Source: a virus. From it: a stretch of 64,000 bases of DNA. The position numbers and the translations under genes are program-made. Positions 59,055 to 64,000 of the stretch are shown piece after piece. The notes below the pieces were generated by a model. That model searched no databases. It was not told the origin of the DNA and worked only from the letters and a program-made list of their open reading frames with translations. The DNA is taken from positions 24,039-88,038 of the IMG/VR virus record IMGVR_UViG_3300038426_000075. The stretch is one strand, 5' to 3'. Each line of letters starts with the position of its first letter. Position 1 is the first letter of the stretch.

Positions 59055-59654
59055 TTAGGCCCGTCCCTCTCCCTTGATCGTGGCACTATGGCCATCCGAA
59101 GAGATTGTTACGCTCTCCCCTGGACCAAGGGTTTTCTTCATGTTATCGTGAAATTCTTTAGCTATCTCCTTTGGGCCTTCTTCCTTGTTTTTTTCTCGGT
59201 CCACAAACAGCTCTCCCTGCGCTCGAATACCGTTAATGTAGTCTTCGGCTTCAGAAATCAGGTCTTCCAGGCGTTGAACGCAGTCTTCTGATAGGCACTG
59301 CGACTTATCGCCATCCTCAGAATAGGGTTCGGACGGTTTATGAGGGGTATTTAGGTTCAAATTGACATTTGACAGATTTAGGGACATTTGGGAAATGATC
59401 GTGGCCCCAAGAATTTCTGCTTCTCCGCCATAGGAAAATGAAACACCGGTCACCATGATTCGTTTTCGGTAGTCCTCCGGCAATTCGCACATAAAAATCA
59501 CGTCTTCGGAGAGGGCCTGGAGTGCGACCTGGAATTCGGGTTTTGGTTCGTTCGAACAAGCCAAAGAGAACTGATCCCAATCCTTGAGCTTATTTCGGAG
59601 TTCGTACTCTATCTTAACCTTCCCTTTACTGTACTTAATCTTTTGAAATCTCAT
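59055..59654 (-). CDS. Conserved phage protein (199 aa)
   Basis: The start MRFQKIKYSKG at 59654 has AAGGAGG upstream. Residues 30-110 include an FQVALQALSEDVIFMCELPEDY segment and VTGVSFSYGG, the signature of a phage family of unknown function. The C-terminal half is acidic and ends in a small beta tail. Confidence 0.5.
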   Translation of the reverse strand: MRFQKIKYSKGKVKIEYELRNKLKDWDQFSLACSNEPKPEFQVALQALSEDVIFMCELPEDYRKRIMVTGVSFSYGGEAEILGATIISQMSLNLSNVNLNLNTPHKPSEPYSEDGDKSQCLSEDCVQRLEDLISEAEDYINGIRAQGELFVDREKNKEEGPKEIAKEFHDNMKKTLGPGESVTISSDGHSATIKGEGRA

Positions 59655-59919
59655 CGCTGACCTCCTTTTCAAATAAAAGACCAATTATTGTCTCATCCTC
59701 TTCCGAAAGTTCCTGGGAAAACGTGACGCTTTTGACGTACCTGGCTGAATCATCCTTGAGTAAACCTCCAAGTCTAAGGCCGTCAATCGCGGCTTTAGCA
59801 CTGATCCCATCGGGATCTGCGAGCCTCCGGCGTCTTGAATGCACATGGATACGACATTTCTGATCCATTTCTTTATCCTCATCCGCTCCTGTAGTCTCAT
59901 GGAAAACAGTTGGTTCCAT
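59635..59919 (-). CDS. RusA-like resolvase core in the -1 frame
   Basis: This frame contains RRRRLADPDGISAKAAIDGL, then RLGGLLKDDSARYVKSVTF, which matches the catalytic DxD/DDS region of RusA-type Holliday junction resolvases and related phage nucleases. Residues before it in the same frame are not family-like. The expected N-terminal domain is instead in the overlapping frame of 59685-59969, so a -1 shift would be needed to make the whole enzyme. Ends 20 bases inside the next gene. Confidence 0.5.
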   Translation of the reverse strand: MEPTVFHETTGADEDKEMDQKCRIHVHSRRRRLADPDGISAKAAIDGLRLGGLLKDDSARYVKSVTFSQELSEEDETIIGLLFEKEVSDEISKD

Positions 59920-59969
59920 GTCGGGAGTTTGAACGGCAAAATAACCGTGATTTGTTTTACCTCAGCCAC
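59685..59969 (-). CDS. RusA-like N-terminal frame (94 aa)
   Basis: A GTG start with GGAGGAT upstream. The first 45 residues (PFKLPTWNQLFSMRLQERMRIKKW) match the N-terminal part of phage RusA-like proteins. From about residue 45 the frame diverges to a Ser/Arg-rich tail. The catalytic half is in the overlapping -1 frame (59635-59919). The gene may need frameshifting, be broken, or contain an assembly error. Confidence 0.45.
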   Translation of the reverse strand: MAEVKQITVILPFKLPTWNQLFSMRLQERMRIKKWIRNVVSMCIQDAGGSQIPMGSVLKPRLTALDLEVYSRMIQPGTSKASRFPRNFRKRMRQ

Positions 59970-59989
59970 TATTGATCCTCCTCCCTTCC

Positions 59990-60038
59990 CCGCTCCTGGC
60001 CGATGTCCTCAATCATCGGCCTCCAAGGCCGGGAGCGG
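59990..60038 (-). other. Long bulged hairpin in the leader of the RusA-like gene
   Basis: On the minus strand CCGCTCC/GGAGCGG form an outer stem. GGCCGATG/CATCGGCC form an 8-bp inner hairpin with an ATTGAGGA loop. It lies 21 bases upstream of the GTG and just after the HNH gene. A regulatory RNA structure or homing-site remnant is possible. Confidence 0.5.
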
Positions 60039-60051
60039 TCGGCCCATAAAG

Positions 60052-60666
60052 TTATTGTTTAAATATGCGCTTCTGGAATCGGCTCCCTCTTAATACATTT
60101 TCCCTTTGCGTAACCGCCCCCAAATGATCTGGATTCACGCATTTACGATTTCTACAAAGATGATCTAAAGTAAGTCCAAGAGGAATTTCACCCTTAAAAT
60201 ACCGATAGGCCCATCTATGCGCATGGAAAGTTTTGCTGATATTGTTCTTTTTAACAGTAAACGTTCCATACCCGTTCGCCTTAATATTTCCAATCCAGTT
60301 CCAACATCCATTTGTGTCTTTTTTAACCTTATCCATAAACCTTTCTATTACAGGTTTAGTTTCTCTCCCCATCAATGTCTCGCTAATCTTTCTCCTATGA
60401 TCCTCCGTTTTAACGTGTGCTCTCATTTTTTCTTTTGCTTCTTCTGAGTGCTTCTTCCCCAATTTGGCGATTCTTATCTTTTCCTTTGTTGCCTCACTCG
60501 TTTTCATGCCGAGATGCGAACATTTTGGGGGAATACCTTTTAACTTTTGAGACTTGCCCGTTGCCTGGCATTGTCTACTGCAATATTTCCCGGCTCCCCT
60601 TTTCAGGTGACAGGAGTACACCGAAAACCCTTTACCGCACACCTCGCACCTTACCTCTATTTTCAT
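60052..60666 (-). CDS. HNH homing endonuclease (204 aa)
   Basis: N-terminal CEVCGKGFSVY and KYCSRQC zinc finger, NUMOD3-like repeats at about residues 55-95, then CWNWIGNIKANGYGTF, AHRWAYRYFKGEIPLGL, LDHLCRNRKCVNPDHLGAVT and RENVLRG. It is paralogous to 56635-57207. The ATG overlaps the stop of a small gene (ATGA). Confidence 0.8.
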   Translation of the reverse strand: MKIEVRCEVCGKGFSVYSCHLKRGAGKYCSRQCQATGKSQKLKGIPPKCSHLGMKTSEATKEKIRIAKLGKKHSEEAKEKMRAHVKTEDHRRKISETLMGRETKPVIERFMDKVKKDTNGCWNWIGNIKANGYGTFTVKKNNISKTFHAHRWAYRYFKGEIPLGLTLDHLCRNRKCVNPDHLGAVTQRENVLRGSRFQKRIFKQ

Positions 60667-60815
60667 AGATTGTTTTTCTCTCCATCTTGAGAAGGTGCTA
60701 TTAATTTCATAAGCGGTGGCTTCCTTGGCCTTTTGATTCCCTTCGGGGGATTGCGCGATAGATGATGATGTGGTAGCAATTTTTCAATCAGCCATTCGAT
60801 AATTCTCCTTCTCAT
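60663..60815 (-). CDS. Small basic protein (50 aa)
   Basis: An ATG at 60815 with AAGGAGG upstream opens 50 codons ending in an ATGA overlap with the HNH start. Arg/Pro/His-rich (KRPRKPP, HHHLSRNPP). A nucleic acid-binding peptide is possible. Confidence 0.4.
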   Translation of the reverse strand: MRRRIIEWLIEKLLPHHHLSRNPPKGIKRPRKPPLMKLIAPSQDGEKNNL

Positions 60816-60859
60816 ACATCCTCCTTATCTCACCCCTCACCGGGGTTAAAGTCTTGTCC

Positions 60860-60873
60860 TACGCCATTGCGTA
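60860..60873. promoter_or_regulatory. TACGCC-AT-TGCGTA, imperfect palindrome
   Basis: One arm mismatch from the consensus, in the gap between the replication gene stop (60922) and the small-gene start at 60815. Confidence 0.5.
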
Positions 60874-60921
60874 AAGCGTGGCGTACCTTTATTATCATTC
60901 TCCTACCCTTAGCGATGGAAT

Positions 60922-62574
60922 TTAATCACTCCCATATCTTCTATCTTGGTGTTCTTTTTTTTCTGGAGCCTTCCACTCGCCCTGAGCAATAAACTTGGCT
61001 CCCTGAACTATTTTTAATTCCATCTGCATCCCTTCGGGGTTTTGTTCCGATGCCCACGTTTTCCCCTTAATGATCTTTAATCTACCCCGGTCCATAGTTA
61101 GATAAAGTCGTGGTTTCTCAAGTCCGAGGCCTCCTCCTCGCCCATATTCCTTTTGTGGATCTTTCTGGATAGCAACGAACAGAACCCCTTTATTCAATCT
61201 CTTGTGGTACTCTCGGAGTCTTTCCGCTATCAGGTAGAACTTGTCTGTAATTTCCAAAAAATCAATAATATTAACTCCATCTGGATTGAGTGCATTGGCG
61301 AAATCCTCTTCTTTTTTATAGAATCCTACCTTCCTCCATTGTTTGAGGGGCCCCTCAAATTTCTTTAGCCGTGCCTTCAACTCTGGACCATCCATCTCCG
61401 ATGAAAAATAAAGGATTGGCCACTTATCCATATTCATTCTTGCAAAATTCAGGAGGAAGGCGGTTTTCCCAGCATTCGGAATCCCAGCAATAACCAAAAT
61501 GTTCTTAGGCATAATTGAGACAAGGCGCTCGATCTCGAATGGGAACTGAAGTGGTAAAATTGAATCGTCTGCATTCTCCCAGTTAATTAGTTCAATATCG
61601 GTCTCGATCTTTATAAACATTCCATTCTTGTCGCCATATTTCTGTATAACCCTCTGATCACAAAGGCGTTTTAGTGCCATAACTACTGCCTTTTTATCGT
61701 TTCTTGTGGTCACCTGTAGTCCAATGTGGACATCTGTGGTCAAGAAGTGTCCCGTTGTGGTCATCACAAAATCATGAACCTCTGAAGAAATGTTTCTTTC
61801 TTTTCTTTCTACTCGATCAAGTGCACTTTTTATTTTTGCATCAATCCATCTTTTATCAGGATTTTCACCCCATGAAAGTATAAGTCTTTCAAGCACTTCG
61901 CAGATAAATGCAGGTTCACCACCCGCCTTTGTCATTAGATTAGCGGTATGAAAAAGGCTATCGTCCCTTTTGCCATAACTAAAGAAATTGTGGTCAGTTG
62001 TGGTCGTTGTGGTCAGTTGTGTCTCTTTTTGGTTTTGTACCCCCCCTAGAACCCCCCCTTTAAAATCTAATGCTTTTATTATTATTTCTATTGCATTTGG
62101 AATTGAAGGAGCTTGAACTTCGAATAGGCTCAAACCCTCCATCCATTGCCAACTTCTTCCTGTGCCATTTACCGAAGGTGCTACGATGATGAACCCGCCT
62201 TTTGTCCGTACATCAATACCTTCAGCTACCTTAGCTTTATTAACAAAGCCATCTTGGTGTGAGAAGAAGAAATGTTTCCCTCCTCGAGGAGTTCTCTCAC
62301 AAGGAACCAAAAGTCCATCAGGTATTGCATCATTTATCCGAGTTATTCCTGCTACTGTATCAGCATCCACCACAAGGAGATTAGAAATTTCACCAGTTAC
62401 AAGTCCGATATTTGCATCAGGCATCTTTGACCACCATGATTTGATTTCATCAGAAGTAGCTCTCCGGCTTTGATAGAGTTCCCATTTAGTCAAAGGTTTT
62501 TTGTCCTTTGCCGCCGGAATTACAGAAAATCCTTTTGCTTCGTATTGTAAGGCCGCTTCCAAGAGTTTATTCAT
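60922..62574 (-). CDS. Primase-polymerase/helicase fusion (550 aa)
   Basis: The start ATG at 62574 overlaps the HNH stop (ATGA). Residues 5-150 match the bifunctional primase-polymerase (Prim-Pol) fold: FSVIPAAKDKKPLTKW, ANIGLVTGEISNLLVVDAD and VRTKGGFIIVAPS. After a Thr-rich linker encoded by repeated TTGTGGTCAG units, a DnaB/RecA-like ATPase has GIPNAGKT (about 364-371) and YFSSEM. This is a phage replication protein that primes and unwinds DNA. Confidence 0.75.
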   Translation of the reverse strand: MNKLLEAALQYEAKGFSVIPAAKDKKPLTKWELYQSRRATSDEIKSWWSKMPDANIGLVTGEISNLLVVDADTVAGITRINDAIPDGLLVPCERTPRGGKHFFFSHQDGFVNKAKVAEGIDVRTKGGFIIVAPSVNGTGRSWQWMEGLSLFEVQAPSIPNAIEIIIKALDFKGGVLGGVQNQKETQLTTTTTTDHNFFSYGKRDDSLFHTANLMTKAGGEPAFICEVLERLILSWGENPDKRWIDAKIKSALDRVERKERNISSEVHDFVMTTTGHFLTTDVHIGLQVTTRNDKKAVVMALKRLCDQRVIQKYGDKNGMFIKIETDIELINWENADDSILPLQFPFEIERLVSIMPKNILVIAGIPNAGKTAFLLNFARMNMDKWPILYFSSEMDGPELKARLKKFEGPLKQWRKVGFYKKEEDFANALNPDGVNIIDFLEITDKFYLIAERLREYHKRLNKGVLFVAIQKDPQKEYGRGGGLGLEKPRLYLTMDRGRLKIIKGKTWASEQNPEGMQMELKIVQGAKFIAQGEWKAPEKKEHQDRRYGSD

Positions 62575-63059
62575 TTCCAAAGTCCCGCGTGATATTCAGC
62601 ATGGCAATTAGCACAGAGAATGAGAAAATCAGTCTCTAAAATTTTCTGTTGAAAATGTTCAAAACTATATTGCCTTAACCATACCGAAAATTGATCACGA
62701 GGACCCTCTTTTCCCTTGGAGTTTGTATGATGGATTTGGATTGCTGCCAATGATTTATCATATCGACACCTATCACAATGAAGTCTGTCTGTTCCTAAAT
62801 GAGCTAAAAACCAATCAATCTTCTTTTTTCTATGTTTATATGCTCGATCAAGATACTCTTTTTTATGTACCTGATAATACTTCGTGCTTCTTTTTCTTGC
62901 ACTTTCAAGATGGTTTTTGTACCATTCACCACTTTTATAGTTGGCTTCTGCCTTATGCTGCTGATAGTACTGTTTGTGCTGTTTAATAAAACGCTCTCGA
63001 TTTTTTAGATAATATTCTTTTCTATGTTCTTTTGCTTTTTCTGGATCTTTATAGGGCAT
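62571..63059 (-). CDS. HNH endonuclease (162 aa)
   Basis: A basic, repetitive helical N-terminus (about residues 1-85) precedes CDRCRYDKSLAAIQIHHTN and FLILCANCHAEYHAGL, the HNH core. It overlaps the replication gene. It is a probable homing endonuclease. Confidence 0.7.
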   Translation of the reverse strand: MPYKDPEKAKEHRKEYYLKNRERFIKQHKQYYQQHKAEANYKSGEWYKNHLESARKRSTKYYQVHKKEYLDRAYKHRKKKIDWFLAHLGTDRLHCDRCRYDKSLAAIQIHHTNSKGKEGPRDQFSVWLRQYSFEHFQQKILETDFLILCANCHAEYHAGLWK

Positions 63060-63453
63060 TTGGTTGGTTTTCCTCTTTAATACCGGTTGCCTTTTCCTTC
63101 GGTGGAATATTGAGATAGTGGATATTGAAGACTATCTTTCTCCACATGCGAGAAGAAAGTTGATTTACCTGATAATTCTTGCGACCAGTCAAAAAACCTA
63201 TTTCTTTGGTGGTCATTTTTCCAAGAGTTGAAAATAACTTGCAGTAGACCTTTACGAAGTTACCCCCAGCCAATCCTATTTGGTTCTTCTTAGATACAGC
63301 ACCCCAGCAGGAGGTACAAAATAACGTAGGATTCTTAATTGTATTTTTGCCGTCCGGGAAGGTCTCTTGGTAAAGCCCTATCCTATCCGCTGCGACTCCA
63401 CAGAAAAAACATTTATATTCGTTGAGTCGAGACTTAGCCATTTCTGAATTCAT
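63049..63453 (-). CDS. Zinc-finger/HTH-type protein (134 aa)
   Basis: CFFCG and CTSCW form a zinc finger in the first 50 residues. The middle has a helix-turn-helix-like region (MTTKEIGFLTGRKNYQVNQL). Possibly a transcription factor near the divergent promoter. Start MNSEMAKS or the internal MAKS. Confidence 0.5.
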   Translation of the reverse strand: MNSEMAKSRLNEYKCFFCGVAADRIGLYQETFPDGKNTIKNPTLFCTSCWGAVSKKNQIGLAGGNFVKVYCKLFSTLGKMTTKEIGFLTGRKNYQVNQLSSRMWRKIVFNIHYLNIPPKEKATGIKEENQPNAL

Positions 63454-63550
63454 ATTTAGATCCCCAACATTCTCTCTTCGAAATGCTTCCCCATAATGAT
63501 CGTCTTTCTCGTGTAGACATAGTTATTCTCCACCATCAAGGTCCAATACC

Positions 63551-63898
63551 CTATAGGTCTCTATCTTCTAAAAATGTTAAAAATTGCTCAGCGTTCATTA
63601 ATGTAGTACTGCCATTTTGGTGATCTTTTACTATAAACGTGGCCACATTAAAATCCTCATCATCCATGTGTCTATCGGTGTACCCCGAGCCTCCACAGAC
63701 TTCACACTTAATTTTACCTATCTTTTTAACGAGTGGAAGTTTGACTGTGTAAAGACCTCTATAAAATTCTGCCTTCGGATCGGCGATTCTTAGTAATCTG
63801 TCGAGCAATTCGAAAGTTCTTTTCTGAGCATACTTCATGTCCCTATTCATCTTTTTCTCTATTAATTTTATTTCGGAATTGTTTACTTGACAAACCAT
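63551..63898 (-). CDS. Hypothetical protein with Cys pair (115 aa)
   Basis: Helical N-terminus, CEVCGGSGY at about residue 65-73 and an acidic C-terminus. The ATG at 63898 overlaps the -35 of the divergent promoter; the internal MNRDMKYAQ at 63850 is an alternative start. Confidence 0.4.
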   Translation of the reverse strand: MVCQVNNSEIKLIEKKMNRDMKYAQKRTFELLDRLLRIADPKAEFYRGLYTVKLPLVKKIGKIKCEVCGGSGYTDRHMDDEDFNVATFIVKDHQNGSTTLMNAEQFLTFLEDRDL

Positions 63899-63916
63899 TG
63901 GCCGTTTCCTTATAAT
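63887..63916 (+). promoter_or_regulatory. Sigma-70 promoter for the right-edge plus-strand gene
   Basis: TTGACA at 63887-63892 and TATAAT at 63911-63916 are perfect, with an 18-base spacer. It drives a plus-strand gene beginning at 63952 and marks the divergence from the minus-strand block. Confidence 0.75.
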
Positions 63917-63951
63917 AAAAACATCCTATCCTACAGAAAGGAGCAATCCCA

Positions 63952-64000
63952 ATGGCAAAAGTACCAGCATTTTACTCCATCAATGAGGTCAAGAAGCCAG
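63952..64000 (+). CDS. Plus-strand gene, partial at right edge
   Basis: AAAGGAG precedes the ATG at 63952. The visible 16 residues are MAKVPAFYSINEVKKP. Start of a right-going early gene cut by the window edge. Phage genes opening this way are known but unnamed, so no function is assigned. Confidence 0.6.
   Translation, partial: MAKVPAFYSINEVKKP

Noticed and set aside
59338-59580. A minus-strand 80-residue frame inside the conserved phage gene 59055-59654
   Set aside because: The main frame contains the recognised VTGVSFSYGG region; the alternative is a shadow.
61993-62030. TTGTGGTCAG repeats that look like iterons or an origin
   Set aside because: They encode a Thr-rich linker in frame within the replication gene. 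Slippage in coding sequence explains them, so no origin is claimed.
1-64000. CRISPR arrays, IS elements, integrase and attachment sites
   Set aside because: I looked for regular spaced direct repeats, terminal inverted repeats with transposase and tyrosine or serine recombinase motifs, and saw none I could support.

Overview
The window is most of a large tailed-phage genome, or an integrated or plasmid-like form of one. Almost every gene lies on the minus strand and is read from right to left, with tight spacing (many ATGA or TAATG stop/start overlaps) and strong AGGAGG-type ribosome binding sites. The host is probably a Gram-negative, didermic bacterium: the phage encodes several Sec signal peptides, a lipobox lipoprotein, and a small M15-type endolysin with membrane-protein partners. 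The style of the secreted and hypothetical proteins recalls Desulfobacterota phages, but that is an impression, not a measurement. No integrase, tape-measure or sheath gene was recognised. The large portal, N4-gp56-type capsid, adaptor and big C-terminal virion proteins suggest a podovirus-like particle.

Layout, read from high to low coordinates as it would be transcribed. At 63.9 kb a plus-strand promoter and partial gene diverge from the minus-strand genes. 56-63.9 kb: replication and early region (primase-polymerase/helicase, RusA-like resolvase in two frames, regulators, many HNH genes). 51.9-56 kb: small-molecule and RNA-type enzymes (ASCH protein, radical SAM protein, Gp37/Gp68 protein). 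49.6-51.7 kb: lysis cassette (M15 peptidase, holin-like protein, permuted papain protein, and a second M15-like protein without its zinc ligands). 45.5-49.7 kb: glycosyltransferase, cysteine-peptidase-like protein, phosphoesterase, secreted protein and lipoprotein. 42.9-45.2 kb: small and large terminase. 35-42.4 kb: dense small genes, many with zinc ribbons. This block is interrupted at 40.1-41.0 kb by a three-gene plus-strand operon with a consensus sigma-70 promoter and a dyad operator.

The virion block starts at 34.9 kb with the portal, followed by a PurD-like ATP-grasp protein and then a run of genes carrying N-terminal signal peptides (25.7-30.9 kb), including a tail-fibre-like protein and a parallel beta-helix protein. 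Next come an unusual tRNA-Met, an HNH gene, scaffold, major capsid protein, decoration-type proteins, the head-tail adaptor, other virion proteins, a beta-propeller tail spike, a His-x-His 22-residue repeat protein, and three very large proteins at the left edge. The last of these carries an HExxH-like motif and runs off the window.

Three signals are not explained by ordinary gene content. First, a dispersed palindrome TACGCA-NN-TGCGTA, with a second palindrome family GTTGCAAT-N2/3-ATTGCAAC, often placed just upstream of start codons. Second, a cassette of exported, virion-like proteins in the middle of the structural region. Third, an exceptional load of HNH homing endonucleases (ten).
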